A program made the position numbers and the translations under genes. Below, piece after piece: positions 19,738-29,600 of a stretch of DNA of 64,000 bases. Below the pieces are notes generated by a model that saw nothing but the letters and a program-made list of their open reading frames with translations, was not told where the DNA came from and made no database searches. The stretch spans positions 1 through 64,000 of the forward strand of contig JAKFUU010000006.1 of the NCBI GenBank assembly GCA_021732525.1, read 5' to 3'. The number at the start of each line of letters is the position of its first letter. Positions within the stretch are counted from its first letter, which is position 1. The stretch comes from Sphingomonadaceae bacterium (lineage in GTDB: Bacteria; Pseudomonadota; Alphaproteobacteria; Sphingomonadales; Sphingomonadaceae).

Positions 19738-20847
19738 ATGAAAAAATCACTGCCGCCTTCTTATGATATGTCGCTCACCGATCACGGTTTTGAAGCGACC
19801 CAATTTAAGGGGCTGACCTATCCGTTGGGCGATCACGCGCCCGAATATGGTGCCATCTATCCTTTGAGCGATGACCTGGGCTGGACGCGGATGCCGGTGC
19901 CGGGCAATCTGGCGCATATTAACCTGTGGCTGCTCGATGATGATGCGGAAATGCCGGGCGGCTTTGCCATTGCCGATACCGGATTATTCATGCCGCCCAC
20001 CGTGGATGCGTGGAAGGCGATGTTTGCCGGCGCGCTATCGCAGCGCCGTTTGACGCGCATTTTCGTGACGCATTTCCATCCCGATCATGTTGGCTGCGCG
20101 GGATGGCTGGCGAATAAATTCAAAGTGCCTATCTGGATGAACCGCACCGAATGGTTGATGGCACGGATGCTCACCAGCGATATTAAGGACCACCCGCCCG
20201 AAGATGTGCTGCGCCGCCGAAAATTTGCCGGTTATGATGACGCGCGGATTGAAAAGCTGCGCCAGCAAAATTGGGGCAATTTCGCGCGCGCGGTATCGCG
20301 GCTGCCTACCGGGCATGTGCGGATGGATGACGGCGATGTCATCCGCGTGGGCAAGCGGAATTGGACCATCATGACGGGCGGGGGCCATACCCCCGAACAT
20401 GCTTGCATGGTCGATTTTCATAATGGCGTGATGATTGCCGGCGATCAGATTTTGCCGCGCATCACATCGAATGTGTCAATCATGGATAGCGAGCCGGATG
20501 CCAATCCGCTCGCCGAATGGTTGGCATCGATAGAAAAATTTAAGGCTGCTTTGCCGGGTGACATGCTGGTTTTGCCGGCGCATGGCTTCCCGTTTAAGGG
20601 GGTGATCGCGCGGCTGGAGCGGCTGGCGCAGGGGCACCATGAACGGCTGGATGCGCTCGAAGCCGCGCTGCGCACACAGGAAATGCGCGCCACCGATAGC
20701 TTTGGTTTGCTCTTTGGCCGCCCGATTGACGACAGTATTTACGGGTTGGCGGCGGGCGAGGCGGTGGCGCATCTGCGCTATCTCGAACGCGCTGGCCGGG
20801 CGAAGATCGAAGAACGAGACGGGGTCGGTTGGTATAGCGCCACATAA
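19738..20847 (+). CDS. MBL-fold metallo-hydrolase
   Basis: 369 aa. The metal-binding motif THFHPDH (His112, His114, Asp116, His117) is intact, with later ligands in GGGHTPEHACM (His), GDQILPR (Asp) and a final LPAHGFPFKG (His). The C-terminal ~90 residues form the helical domain seen in MBL hydrolases of the lactonase/hydroxyacylglutathione-like type (RLERLAQGHHERLDALEAAL). The N-terminus is plain cytosolic. It precedes, in the same direction and 75 bases upstream of, an acyl-CoA ligase gene, so a lipid or acyl-ester function is plausible but unproven. Confidence 0.9.
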   Translation: MKKSLPPSYDMSLTDHGFEATQFKGLTYPLGDHAPEYGAIYPLSDDLGWTRMPVPGNLAHINLWLLDDDAEMPGGFAIADTGLFMPPTVDAWKAMFAGALSQRRLTRIFVTHFHPDHVGCAGWLANKFKVPIWMNRTEWLMARMLTSDIKDHPPEDVLRRRKFAGYDDARIEKLRQQNWGNFARAVSRLPTGHVRMDDGDVIRVGKRNWTIMTGGGHTPEHACMVDFHNGVMIAGDQILPRITSNVSIMDSEPDANPLAEWLASIEKFKAALPGDMLVLPAHGFPFKGVIARLERLAQGHHERLDALEAALRTQEMRATDSFGLLFGRPIDDSIYGLAAGEAVAHLRYLERAGRAKIEERDGVGWYSAT

Positions 20848-20922
20848 ACCGCCAACGCTATTGCGCAGCGATACAGTCCCGCTTACAGTTTTGTAAGTTG
20901 ATCAGATGGATGGGCGCAGCGT

Positions 20923-22614
20923 ATGATGTCACAAAGCGATTTTGATTGGTCCCATGGCTATTTGCATCCGTCCAAATGGAATTTGGATTTTCCGCCGCTT
21001 GCGTTGCATCAAATGTTTTTCGATAGCGCACAGAGCGCAGGCCAAAAACCCATGCTGGATTTTATGGGCCGCAAATATAGCTATGCGAAAATGGCGGATG
21101 CGGTGCGCCGGGTGGCCAAGGGCTTGCAGGACCGCGGCATCGGCAAGGGCGATCATATTGGCTTATTTTTGCCTAATCTGCCGCATTATGTGGCCGCTTA
21201 CTATGGCGCATTGGCGGCCGGTGCCACCGTGGTGAATTTTTCCCCGCTCTATAGCGTCGATGAATTGTCGCATCAGGTGGCCGATAGCGGAACCAGCCTG
21301 TTGTTCACGGTGTCGGCGGCGGCATTGCTGCCCACTGCGCTGAAGGTGCTTGAAAAATCGTCGCTATCGGGATTGATCGTGGGGAGCGTGGCGGAGGCCT
21401 TGCCGTGGATAAAAAACGCCGCTTACCGCCTGTTCAAGCGCGGTGAGATTGCCGCGATCCCGGATGACAGCCGGATCACCCGCTATGCCGATCTGCTGGC
21501 GAATGATGGCGGCTATGCGGTGCAGCCCTGCGATCCGCAAAATGACGCGGCGCAGCTGCAATATACCGGCGGCACCACCGGCACGCCAAAAGGCGCAATA
21601 TTGACGCATCAAAATATCACCGCCAACGCGCGGCAGATTAATGCGATCGATCCCGAATCGCGGATGAATTTGCCCGGTAACCCCCGCGAAGATCGGATCA
21701 TGGGGGTTTTGCCGTTTTTCCACGTCTTTGCCAATGCCACGGTGCTGAACCGGACGGTGAATAACGGCGGTGAGATCATCATGCTGCCGCGTTTTGACGC
21801 AAAACAAACGCTGGCTGCCATCGCCCGCACCAAAGCAACCGCGATGCCCGGTGTGCCAACCATGTATCAGGCTTTGCTCGATTGCCCCGATGTCGCCAAG
21901 GCCGATCTTTCCTCGCTGCGCGTCTGCATTTCGGGCGGCGCGCCGCTCGCCGATGAGCTGAAAAAGAAATTTGAGGCGCGCACCGGCGCCGTGGTGATCG
22001 AGGGTTATGGCCTGACCGAAAGTTCGGGCGTGGTGTCGTGCAATCCCTACCTCGGCGGCGGACGGACCGGCAGCATCGGTCAACCGGTGCCGGGAACAAT
22101 TGTAAAATTGCTCGATAAGGAAGATCCCGCCAAATCCGCCGCGCCGGGTGAGCCGGGTGAGCTGGCCTTTTCCGGGCCGCAGGTGATGCGCGGCTATTGG
22201 AACCGGCCCGATGCGGATGCCGATGTTTTTGCCGGCGAATTCCTGCGCACCGGGGATGTGGCGACCATCGACGCCGATGGCTTCATCCATATTGTCGACC
22301 GGATTAAGGATATGATTTCGGTGGGCGGATTCAAAGTTTTTCCCAGCCAGATTGAGGATGTCCTATATCATCATGACGATGTCCGCGAGGCTTTGGTGAT
22401 CGGCGTGCCCGATGATTATCTGGGTGAACGGCCCAAGGCCTTTGTCACGCTGAATGCCGGGGCGGGGGTGGACGATGATGCGTTGCTGCATTGGCTCAAT
22501 CCCAAATTGGGCAAGCATGAGCGTGTGGCGGCGGTTGTGGTGCGGGATGCTTTACCCAAAACCATGATCGGCAAGTTGGACCGCAAGGCCTTGCGCGCGC
22601 AAGAAGGGCAATAA
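20923..22614 (+). CDS. fadD: Long-chain fatty-acid-CoA ligase (AMP-dependent synthetase)
   Basis: Activates fatty acids to acyl-CoA via acyl-AMP. The ATP/AMP motif YTGGTTGTPKGA is at ~213-224, followed by GVLPFFHVFANATVL, the EGYGLTESSGVVSCNP core motif, the GELAFSGPQVMRGYW segment, and the fatty-acyl signature DGFIHIVDRIKDMISVGGFKVFPSQIE. The C-terminal catalytic Lys lies in PKTMIGKLDRKAL. The length of 563 aa is typical. ATG codons at 20923 and 20926 are both possible. A bidirectional terminator-like hairpin follows. Confidence 0.95.
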   Translation: MMSQSDFDWSHGYLHPSKWNLDFPPLALHQMFFDSAQSAGQKPMLDFMGRKYSYAKMADAVRRVAKGLQDRGIGKGDHIGLFLPNLPHYVAAYYGALAAGATVVNFSPLYSVDELSHQVADSGTSLLFTVSAAALLPTALKVLEKSSLSGLIVGSVAEALPWIKNAAYRLFKRGEIAAIPDDSRITRYADLLANDGGYAVQPCDPQNDAAQLQYTGGTTGTPKGAILTHQNITANARQINAIDPESRMNLPGNPREDRIMGVLPFFHVFANATVLNRTVNNGGEIIMLPRFDAKQTLAAIARTKATAMPGVPTMYQALLDCPDVAKADLSSLRVCISGGAPLADELKKKFEARTGAVVIEGYGLTESSGVVSCNPYLGGGRTGSIGQPVPGTIVKLLDKEDPAKSAAPGEPGELAFSGPQVMRGYWNRPDADADVFAGEFLRTGDVATIDADGFIHIVDRIKDMISVGGFKVFPSQIEDVLYHHDDVREALVIGVPDDYLGERPKAFVTLNAGAGVDDDALLHWLNPKLGKHERVAAVVVRDALPKTMIGKLDRKALRAQEGQ

Positions 22615-22645
22615 AAAGGACCACAGCTCGCGCCATAGTCCTTTT
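22614..22645. terminator. Probable bidirectional terminator between fadD and cspA
   Basis: AAAAGGAC (22614-22621) pairs with GTCCTTTT (22638-22645), with A-run before and T-run after, so it could work for both convergent genes. The 16-base loop is long. Confidence 0.4.
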
Positions 22646-22670
22646 CAAATAGCTTTATCGTGAATAGTGC

Positions 22671-22874
22671 TTACGCAGCTTCGATATTGCTCGCTTGCAA
22701 ACCTTTTGGCCCCTGCGTAACTTCGAAAGTCACTTTTTGGCCGTCTTTGAGGGTTTTGAAACCCTGCATGTTGATGGCGCTGTGATGCGCGAATAGATCG
22801 TCGCCGCCCTCATCTGGAGTGATGAAGCCAAAACCCTTGTCGTCATTAAACCACTTTACTGTACCTGTTGCCAT
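22671..22874 (-). CDS. cspA: Cold-shock domain protein
   Basis: 67-aa single cold-shock domain with both RNA-binding motifs: RNP1 KGFGFI and RNP2 LFAHHS, and the standard start [14 protein letters not shown]. Works as RNA chaperone. The leader upstream (22875 to about 22970) is long for such a gene, which fits cold-regulated translation. Convergent with fadD. Confidence 0.97.
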   Translation of the reverse strand: MATGTVKWFNDDKGFGFITPDEGGDDLFAHHSAINMQGFKTLKDGQKVTFEVTQGPKGLQASNIEAA

Positions 22875-22940
22875 GATGCTTTTCTCTTCTTTACTACAAG
22901 TTCTCGCGGGCCAAGATCGGCGCGCAATTATGCCAGAGTC

Positions 22941-22969
22941 GCAATATCGGGAGGGTCCAGCAAGGTCAA
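22941..22969 (-). promoter_or_regulatory. Candidate promoter of cspA
   Basis: On the minus strand TTGACC (22969-22964), a 17-base spacer and TATTGC (22946-22941). Predicted 5' leader about 60 bases. Only a moderate match to consensus. Confidence 0.35.
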
Positions 22970-23093
22970 ACGAGGGTTAAACCGGCACAAGATTCCGTCA
23001 CGCTCGACGATAGCAGACGGCCTTAATGACAGATTTTGCGCAAAAGGCAAGCGAAACGGCATGTTACGATTTCGTCAAATCATATCCTGCTTT

Positions 23094-23381
23094 CTATCTG
23101 GCTATTTTTTCATTCGCTGTTTCGTCTTTAGCGGGCGGATTATCACTGCGTGGCACGAAGCCGGGTGTGGCCGTTTCGTTTGCCCCGGATAGCGGTGCTT
23201 GATCGCTGCTTTCGGTTGTGTCGATCATTTCGTCGCTGATTGTGCCTTCGATGTTATCGATATCGTCCATCCGGGTTTGCGTGACTCCGCTGTCTTCGGC
23301 GGTGCGCGCGCCGTCTTCTTGCGAGCAAGCCGCCAAAGCCAAAAAGATGAGGGAATTTACGGCGAGATTTATACGGCGCAT
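23094..23381 (-). CDS. Small acidic lipoprotein, 95 aa
   Basis: MRRINLAVNSLIFLALAACS: a lipoprotein signal with lipobox LALAAC. The mature part is Asp/Glu/Thr/Ser-rich and lacks hydrophobic core, so it looks disordered. SD AGGAACG lies 7 bases before the ATG. Function unknown; the sequence contains no family motif I recognise. Sits between cspA and lipB, all on the minus strand. Confidence 0.75.
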   Translation of the reverse strand: MRRINLAVNSLIFLALAACSQEDGARTAEDSGVTQTRMDDIDNIEGTISDEMIDTTESSDQAPLSGANETATPGFVPRSDNPPAKDETANEKIAR

Positions 23382-23420
23382 GGGATCGTTCCTAAGCGAA
23401 AATTTTATATCTGTGGTATA

Positions 23421-24092
23421 CTAAGTTAACTCGGCGGATACAGCATTTCTGGCGAGGATATCCAAAAATTTGGGTAGGGTCTTGAGCAACGCCGCGTCAA
23501 AATCTGCCAGGCTTGCGTCCACTCCCAACGCGGTCAGGCTGGTGACGGGATATTCGGCAATCCCGCAGGGCACGATACCATCAAAATGTGATAGATCAGG
23601 ATTGATATTCACAGCGAATCCATGCGCGGTGACCCAGCGGCGAATGCGCACACCGATGGCGCCGATCTTGGCCTCCTGACTGCTGCGATTGTCGCACCAG
23701 ATACCCACACGGCCCTCCGCGCGGCGCGCAGCGACACCGAAAATGCCAAGGGCATCGATGACCCAGCCTTCGAGCGCATGGACATAGGCGCGCACATCCT
23801 TGCCGCGTGCGCCAAGATCGAGCATGATATATCCCACGCGCTGCCCCGGGCCATGATAGGTATAGCGCCCGCCGCGCCCGGTATTATAAACCGGAAACCG
23901 GACGTTTAACAACTCAGACGGATTGGCGCTGGTCCCGCCGGTATAGAGCGGCGGATGTTCAAGCAGCCAGATAAGCTCGCGCGCGCCGCCATCGCGAATG
24001 GCCGCTTGCCGCTCGTCCATCCGGGCAAGTGCATCGGGATAGGCGAGCGCCGCCGCAGCCGTTTCCCATTCAATATCCGCTGGCGATACCAT
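23421..24092 (-). CDS. lipB: Lipoyl(octanoyl) transferase
   Basis: LipB moves octanoyl from acyl-carrier protein to lipoyl domains, the first step of de novo lipoate synthesis. 223 aa. The signature [21 protein letters not shown] (in two parts: [12 protein letters not shown] and VGYIMLDL), the catalytic Lys142 in [13 protein letters not shown] and the nucleophile Cys176 in [16 protein letters not shown] are all present, and [17 protein letters not shown] precedes the Cys. Also fits the family start ('[12 protein letters not shown]'). No lipA is adjacent in this window. Confidence 0.97.
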   Translation of the reverse strand: MVSPADIEWETAAAALAYPDALARMDERQAAIRDGGARELIWLLEHPPLYTGGTSANPSELLNVRFPVYNTGRGGRYTYHGPGQRVGYIMLDLGARGKDVRAYVHALEGWVIDALGIFGVAARRAEGRVGIWCDNRSSQEAKIGAIGVRIRRWVTAHGFAVNINPDLSHFDGIVPCGIAEYPVTSLTALGVDASLADFDAALLKTLPKFLDILARNAVSAELT

Positions 24093-24218
24093 AATTGCCG
24101 GTTACCGCAGTAAGCCAGCAATGCAAAGTTGTTCCGAAGGAAAGCGTCAATAATGCTCTTTCATTTTCGCGTCACGCCGTTAAACTGACGCTGCCACAAA
24201 TGACGGGAAGGTGAATGA

Positions 24219-24947
24219 ATGAACCATAAGTTGGATTTTTCGGCGGCTTGGAACGATGTCGTTGCTATGCTCAAAAAACATGCTGGCTTGGTGCTACCAA
24301 TCGCGGGTGTGTTTATCATTCTACCTCAAATTGTGATGAGCATAATGGTCGCGCAGCCGGATTTTGCGGGCATCGAAGATCCTGAGGTCGTTTTGAACAT
24401 ATTCTCCGAATATATATATGCGGTGTTGCCGTGGCTTCTTGCATTGTCCTTGATCGCGATCATTGGCAATCTGGCCATTTATCATTTGATTTTGGGCGGC
24501 AAGAATCCAACCGTTGGTGAAGCCTTGTCACTTGCTGTCGCTTCATTTCTGCCGTTTTTTCTGGCCGGCTTGATTGGTAACATTGCGGCTATGATTGGCT
24601 TGTTATTTCTGCTGGCTCCGGGCATCTATCTCGCCATCAAATTCATATTGGCTGGGCCTGCGATCGCCGCAGAAGGGATCAAAAATCCGATCGAGGCATT
24701 GTCGCGTTCCTGGGCGCTGACTAGGGGTAACAGTCTGCATATATTTGGTTTTATATTGATTGTCGCAATTGTCGGATCTGTCGCAATGCTCATTGCCAGC
24801 ATTATTCTTGGCGGTATTTTGGGCCTTATTTCGCCGGTGCTTGCCACGGTTGTCGAAGCGCTTCTATCCGGATTGCTTTCCGTCTTGATGCTCTTTGTCG
24901 TGATGGCAATCTACCGTCAGCTTACCGCTAACGCCGGCGCGAACTGA
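24219..24947 (+). CDS. Integral membrane protein, GDPD-membrane-domain-like, 242 aa
   Basis: Six or so hydrophobic helices; the central portion ISLAVASFLPFFLAGLIGNIAAM / APGIYLAIKFILAGPAIAAEG / NPIEALSRSWALTRGN resembles the membrane region of glycerophosphoryl-diester phosphodiesterase membrane-domain proteins and related 'DUF7847' proteins, in which 'AxxRSWxLTRG' is typical. No catalytic domain is attached. Divergent from lipB. SD GGGAAGG precedes the ATG. Function uncertain. Confidence 0.75.
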   Translation: MNHKLDFSAAWNDVVAMLKKHAGLVLPIAGVFIILPQIVMSIMVAQPDFAGIEDPEVVLNIFSEYIYAVLPWLLALSLIAIIGNLAIYHLILGGKNPTVGEALSLAVASFLPFFLAGLIGNIAAMIGLLFLLAPGIYLAIKFILAGPAIAAEGIKNPIEALSRSWALTRGNSLHIFGFILIVAIVGSVAMLIASIILGGILGLISPVLATVVEALLSGLLSVLMLFVVMAIYRQLTANAGAN

Positions 24948-24982
24948 TAATAACTGTTAAGCGTTGAAACCAAACGGCGTGG

Positions 24983-25840
24983 TCAATCCCAGGCCACGTC
25001 GGGGGGCAAGCTCATCAGGATTGCATCGATATTGCCGCCGGTTTTTAGGCCGAATAACGTGCCGCGATCATAAATCAGGTTGAACTCGGCATAGCGGCCG
25101 CGCCAGATACGTTGTTGATGTTTCTCTTCGGCGGTGAAGGATCTATTCATCCGGCGGCGGACCAGTTTGGGAAAAATATCTAGAAACGCCGCGCCGACAT
25201 CGCGGGTGAAGGCAAAGTTGCGGTCAAATAAAGCATCGCTCTCATTTTCCAGATGGTCGTAGAATATTCCGCCCACGCCGCGGTGCATGCCGCGATGGGG
25301 GATATAGAAATATTCATCGGCCCATGCCTTATACCGTTCGTAAATGTCCGGGCCATAAGGCGCGCAGGCCGCGCGCAGCCGGGCATGGAAATCATCGGTA
25401 TCTTCGTTATAGGCAATCGGCGGGTTCAAATCCGCGCCGCCGCCAAACCAGCTTTTGGTGGTGGTCAGCAGCCTTGTGTTCATATGCACGGCGGGCACAT
25501 GCGGATTGGCCATATGCGCAACCAGGCTGATGCCGGTGGCAAAGAAATTGGGATCATCCTGAGCGCCGTGGATGCTTTGGGCAAATTCGGGGTTGAACGC
25601 GCCGCCGACGGTCGAGACATTGACGCCGACCTTTTCGAAGATTTTACCCTTCATCACGCCGCGCACCCCGCCGCCGCCATCGGACCCATCATGATCGGTT
25701 CGGTCCCAAGGCATGAATTGAAAAATAGCGTTTGATCCGGCTTCGCGTTCGATAGCGACAAAGGCATCGCAAATTTGCGTGCGTAGGCTTTCAAACCATT
25801 CGCGGGCAGCTTGTTGTTGAGGGTTCAAAGTGATCGTCAT
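24983..25840 (-). CDS. hemF: Oxygen-dependent coproporphyrinogen-III oxidase
   Basis: HemF makes protoporphyrinogen IX from coproporphyrinogen III with O2, in haem synthesis. 285 aa. The strongly conserved pieces are FNPEFAQSIHGAQ, HMNTRLL, WFGGGADLNP, the Asp/His-rich FKYFHIPHRG-type region (YFYIPHRGMHRGVGGIFYDHLE), and WRGRYAEFNLIYDRGTLFGLKTGGNIDAILMSLPP at the C-terminus. An O2-dependent enzyme suits an aerobe. Starts at the ATG at 25840. Confidence 0.97.
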   Translation of the reverse strand: MTITLNPQQQAAREWFESLRTQICDAFVAIEREAGSNAIFQFMPWDRTDHDGSDGGGGVRGVMKGKIFEKVGVNVSTVGGAFNPEFAQSIHGAQDDPNFFATGISLVAHMANPHVPAVHMNTRLLTTTKSWFGGGADLNPPIAYNEDTDDFHARLRAACAPYGPDIYERYKAWADEYFYIPHRGMHRGVGGIFYDHLENESDALFDRNFAFTRDVGAAFLDIFPKLVRRRMNRSFTAEEKHQQRIWRGRYAEFNLIYDRGTLFGLKTGGNIDAILMSLPPDVAWD

Positions 25841-25881
25841 AGCATCAAAGGCGCATTCTATATTATGGTGGCGGCGGGCTA

Positions 25882-26352
25882 TTATGGCCGATGGCTGGAT
25901 GGAAATTGGCCGGTTTGCCGTAAGCCCTCGGCAAGCGCGATGCCAGCGGCAACCGCAACATTCAAGGACCGAAAGCCGGCTTGCATTGGAATATGGACGC
26001 GCAAATCCGCCTGTTCGTGAATAGCCGTGGAAACGCCCGCGCTTTCGCTGCCCATTAAAATAACGTCGCTGGGTTGGAAAATAGCGCCGGGTAGCGGCAG
26101 TGACGCTTTGCTTGACATTAAAATGATGCGGCTTTGCTGCTGCGAAATATCCCTTTCAAATGCCGCCCAATCGGCATGTTCGGTTATCTGCGCATGGTCC
26201 AAATAATCCATGCCTGCGCGCTTTAAGCTGGCCTTCGAGAAGGCAAAACCGCAAGGGTGAATAATGTCGCAAGCCACACCAAAACAGGCGGACATGCGCA
26301 AAATAGTGCCCACATTTCCGGCAATATCGGGTTGGAAAAGGGCGATACGCAT
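25882..26352 (-). CDS. trmL: tRNA (cytidine/uridine-34-2'-O)-methyltransferase
   Basis: SPOUT-family enzyme that methylates the ribose of wobble base 34 in tRNA-Leu isoacceptors. 156 aa, the short single-domain TrmL size. Key segments: LFQPDIAGNVGTILRMSACFG at the N-terminus, DYLDHA, and the trefoil-knot C-terminus LMGSESAGVSTAIHEQADLRVHIPMQAGFRSLNVAVAAGIALAE. I use the ATG at 26352; a TTG two codons upstream is possible. Minus strand, divergent from petA. Confidence 0.93.
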   Translation of the reverse strand: MRIALFQPDIAGNVGTILRMSACFGVACDIIHPCGFAFSKASLKRAGMDYLDHAQITEHADWAAFERDISQQQSRIILMSSKASLPLPGAIFQPSDVILMGSESAGVSTAIHEQADLRVHIPMQAGFRSLNVAVAAGIALAEGLRQTGQFPSSHRP

Positions 26353-26555
26353 GGGCAAAATTCATGACTTTCTAAATTTGCAACTGACACGGCTTATTAT
26401 TGTCTAAATTCCCTGTTGGCAAATGGCTATAAACCCGTCTATCAGGCCGCTGAATCATGCGCGCGGCATTTTGATGCAAGCGGCGCATATATGGGGTTTT
26501 AATCGCTGGGCAGAGCAAGATTTCATCTTGCAATCCCGCCAATTGAGGGCAGTTT

Positions 26556-27137
26556 ATGGCTACGGTCGATACAGCAAAAGACGCAGCAGTTTTGGCGGCG
26601 CATGCGGTGGAGGAAGAGGGCGTTCGCCGCCGCGATTTCATCCATGTCGCAACCATCAGCTTCGCGGGCGTTGGGGCCGCTGCCGTCGCTTTGCCGCTGC
26701 TCGGCAGTTTGAGCGCGAGCGCGGATGTTGTTGCTTTGTCTTCGATTGAGGTTGATATATCCAAAATCGAGCCGGGCCAAGCGATCAAGACAAGCTGGCG
26801 CAAGCAACCGGTGTTTATCCGCAATTTAACCCCGCAAGAGGTGAAGGAAGCATCAGCCGCCTCGTTAGACGCGATGCGCGATCCGCAAACATTGGCGGAA
26901 CGGACATTGCCGGGCAAGGAAAATTGGCTCGTCACGCTGGGCGTGTGTACCCATTTGGGCTGCGTCCCGCTGGGCGCGGCGGCGGGCGAGGTAAAGGGCG
27001 AATTTGGCGGCTATTTCTGCCCCTGTCACGGGTCGCATTATGACACGGCCGGCCGCATTATGAAGGGGCCAGCCCCGACCAATCTGGCGGTCCCGGAATT
27101 TAGCTTTTTGAGCGACACCATCATTAAAATCGGCTGA
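26556..27137 (+). CDS. petA: Ubiquinol-cytochrome c reductase, Rieske iron-sulfur subunit
   Basis: Holds the high-potential [2Fe-2S] cluster of complex III. 193 aa: a twin-Arg-like N-terminus ([29 protein letters not shown]) forms the TM anchor at ~28-50. The cluster ligands are Cys131 and His133 in CTHLGC and Cys155 and His158 in CPCHGSH; Cys136 and Cys157 form the bridging disulfide. First gene of the petABC operon, 13 bases before petB. The stretch 26359-26555 upstream has no gene. Confidence 0.97.
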   Translation: MATVDTAKDAAVLAAHAVEEEGVRRRDFIHVATISFAGVGAAAVALPLLGSLSASADVVALSSIEVDISKIEPGQAIKTSWRKQPVFIRNLTPQEVKEASAASLDAMRDPQTLAERTLPGKENWLVTLGVCTHLGCVPLGAAAGEVKGEFGGYFCPCHGSHYDTAGRIMKGPAPTNLAVPEFSFLSDTIIKIG

Positions 27138-27150
27138 GGACGACAATATC

Positions 27151-28455
27151 ATGAGCTTCCCTTGGGCACAGGTTTACGCGCCAAAAAATCCGGTCATGCA
27201 GTGGGTGGACGAGCGCCTGCCGTTGCCGCGTTTCATTTACAACGCGGTCGGCGCGGGCTATCCGGTGCCGCGCAATTTGAATTATTTTTGGAATTTTGGC
27301 TCGCTCGCCGGCGCGGCTTTGATGATTCAAATTGTCACCGGAATTATTCTGGCGATGAATTATTATGCCAGCACCGACGGCGCATTCAATTCGGTTGAAC
27401 ATATCATGCGCAATGTGGAGGCGGGCTGGTTCATCCGTTACGCGCATATGAACGGGGCCAGTTTCTTCTTCATCGTTGTCTATATCCATATGTTCCGGGG
27501 GCTGTATTTCGGTTCTTACAAGGCCCCGCGTGAGATGATCTGGTTGCTGGGCGTGGTGATTTTCCTGTTGATGATGGCAACCGGCTTCATGGGTTATGTG
27601 CTCCCATGGGGGCAGATGAGCTATTGGGGCGCGCAGGTGATAACCGGGTTTTTCTCCGCGATCCCGGTTGTTGGTGAACCGATGCGGCAATGGCTGCTGG
27701 GCGGCTTTGCGCCCGATCAAGCCGCGCTTGGCCGCTTTTTCTCGCTCCATTATCTGCTGCCCTTTGTGATCGCGGGGGTTATTATTCTGCATGTCTGGGC
27801 GCTGCATATTCCGGGATCATCAAACCCGACGGGCGTGCATATTAAGGCGCAATCGGACACGGTTCCGTTCCACCCTTATTACACGGCAAAGGATGCCTTT
27901 GGCCTGGGCGTATTTTTAATCATTTTCGTGGCGGTAACATTTTTTGCGCCCAATTTGCTGGGCCACCCGGATAATTATATCCCCGCCAACCCGCTTTCAA
28001 CGCCGGCGCATATTGTGCCTGAATGGTATTATTGGCCATTTTACGCCATTTTGCGCGCCTTCACGGTGGATTTCGGGATACCTTTTTCGGGCTTTGTCAT
28101 TATCCCGGCCAAATTGATGGGCGTGCTGGCGATGTTTGGTTCGATATTGCTGCTGTTTTTCTTGCCTTGGCTGGATAGCTCGCCGGTGCGTTCGGGCAAT
28201 TATCGTCCGCTGTTCAAAAAGTTTTTCTGGTTTGGCCTTATCCCTTGCATTCTCATTTTGGGTGTATGCGGCGTTATGCCCGCCGAAGAGCCCTTTGTGA
28301 TGCTCAGCCAGATTGCGGCCGCTTATTATTTCGCGCATTTCCTTATCATATTGCCGATTATCTCCAAGATCGAAAAGCCGTTGCCCTTGCCCAATTCGAT
28401 TACCGAAGCGGTCACCGGAAAACCGCTTGAAATGCCCCAAACAGCGGCCGCGTAA
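27151..28455 (+). CDS. petB: Cytochrome b subunit of the bc1 complex
   Basis: 434-aa membrane subunit that carries haems bL and bH and the Qo/Qi sites. Visible: the N-terminal helix region [25 protein letters not shown], paired haem-ligand His in the second TM ([30 protein letters not shown]) and the fourth ([26 protein letters not shown]), the Qo-site [15 protein letters not shown] near residue 289, and eight TM helices overall. The C-terminal tail is longer than in mitochondria, as in other alphaproteobacteria. Confidence 0.98.
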   Translation: MSFPWAQVYAPKNPVMQWVDERLPLPRFIYNAVGAGYPVPRNLNYFWNFGSLAGAALMIQIVTGIILAMNYYASTDGAFNSVEHIMRNVEAGWFIRYAHMNGASFFFIVVYIHMFRGLYFGSYKAPREMIWLLGVVIFLLMMATGFMGYVLPWGQMSYWGAQVITGFFSAIPVVGEPMRQWLLGGFAPDQAALGRFFSLHYLLPFVIAGVIILHVWALHIPGSSNPTGVHIKAQSDTVPFHPYYTAKDAFGLGVFLIIFVAVTFFAPNLLGHPDNYIPANPLSTPAHIVPEWYYWPFYAILRAFTVDFGIPFSGFVIIPAKLMGVLAMFGSILLLFFLPWLDSSPVRSGNYRPLFKKFFWFGLIPCILILGVCGVMPAEEPFVMLSQIAAAYYFAHFLIILPIISKIEKPLPLPNSITEAVTGKPLEMPQTAAA

Positions 28456-28473
28456 ACAGGAAAGTTGATCAAC

Positions 28474-29313
28474 ATGATACGTATTTTTGCTCTTTTGATC
28501 GGCCTGTTTTTCAGCGGAATGTTGCTGTTATCCTTTGCGATCGGCGCTTATACGGCGGCAACGGAAACGGTCGCTGAAACCGCCGAGCATAAATTCCATA
28601 AACATGCCAAAGCGGTAAGCTTCGCGCATGACGGACCCTTTGGCAAATTTGACCGCGCGCAGTTACAACGCGGCCTGAAAGTATATAAAGAAGTGTGCGC
28701 CGCCTGCCACAGCTTGAACCAGGTGGCTTTTCGCAATTTTGCCGAAATTGGCTATAATGAAGATGAGGTGAAGGCGATAGCCAAGGGCTGGCCCGCCGAA
28801 ACCCCGTCGGTTGATCCAGAAACGGGTGAAGCTTCATCGCGTCCGGCAATTGCCGCCGACAAAATACCCTCGCCCTTTTTGAACGAAGTGGCGGCGCGCG
28901 CGGCGAATAACAATGCGTTGCCGCCCGATTTGTCGCTGATGGCAAAGGCGCGGCATAATGGCCCCGCCTATATTTATTCGCTGCTAACGGGTTACCAGAA
29001 TCAACCCGCTGCGCTGTTGAAAAAATTTCCCGATTCCAAAACGGGTGAGGGGCTGTATTATAACCCCTATTTCGCCAATTTGAACATCGCGATGGCCCCG
29101 CCGTTGAATGATGGACAGGTGACCTTTGACGATGGTTCGCCCAACAGCAAGGCCGCGATGGCCAAGGATGTTGCGGCTTTCCTCACCTGGACTGCGGAAC
29201 CGAAAATGGAACAGCGCAAATCGGCGGGATGGGCGGCGTTGATCTTCTTGCTCATTTTCACCGGCCTGGCGTTTATGTCTTACAAAGCGATCTGGGCCGA
29301 TAAGAAGCATTGA
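28474..29313 (+). CDS. petC: Cytochrome c1 subunit of the bc1 complex
   Basis: 279 aa. Signal peptide (MIRIFALLIGLFFSGMLLLSF), the covalent haem motif C75-A-A-C78-H79, the sixth-ligand Met region (NLNIAMAPPLNDGQVTF) and a C-terminal membrane anchor (GWAALIFLLIFTGLAFMSYKAIWADKK). I use the ATG at 28474, with AGGA 12 bases upstream; a TTG at 28465 is too close to the SD. Last gene of petABC. Spacing of 18 bases from petB suggests one transcript. Confidence 0.96.
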   Translation: MIRIFALLIGLFFSGMLLLSFAIGAYTAATETVAETAEHKFHKHAKAVSFAHDGPFGKFDRAQLQRGLKVYKEVCAACHSLNQVAFRNFAEIGYNEDEVKAIAKGWPAETPSVDPETGEASSRPAIAADKIPSPFLNEVAARAANNNALPPDLSLMAKARHNGPAYIYSLLTGYQNQPAALLKKFPDSKTGEGLYYNPYFANLNIAMAPPLNDGQVTFDDGSPNSKAAMAKDVAAFLTWTAEPKMEQRKSAGWAALIFLLIFTGLAFMSYKAIWADKKH

Positions 29314-29320
29314 TCCTGTG

Positions 29321-29350
29321 TTGACGGCGGCGCAGCTTCCTCGCTATAGC
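29321..29350 (+). promoter_or_regulatory. Candidate promoter of tRNA-Gly
   Basis: TTGACG (29321-29326), an 18-base spacer and TATAGC (29345-29350), about 43 bases before the tRNA 5' end. Confidence 0.45.
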
Positions 29351-29392
29351 GTCGTGATTAAAGCCGCAGGGTAAGCCCGGCGGATGGAGCGG

Positions 29393-29466
29393 GCGGGTAT
29401 AGCATAGTGGTAATGCACTAGCCTTCCAAGCTAGCTAGAGGGGTTCGATTCCCCTTACCCGCTCCA
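29393..29466 (+). tRNA. tRNA-Gly (anticodon TCC)
   Basis: 74 bases with cloverleaf: acceptor GCGGGTA/TACCCGC, anticodon loop CTTCCAA (anticodon TCC at 29425-29427), T-loop GGTTCGATTCC, and encoded CCA. Its 3' end is the integration site of the element that follows. Confidence 0.97.
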
Positions 29467-29600
29467 GTCCGACTATTCCCACTATCCCAATCCATACCCA
29501 GCCGGTTCGCGAACCTAGGACTTCCTAAGCTATTCCTGCGTCACATTGACTTTGCCTGTCCCTAATCATATTTCTACAACTCAATATGAATTGGGGTGGA

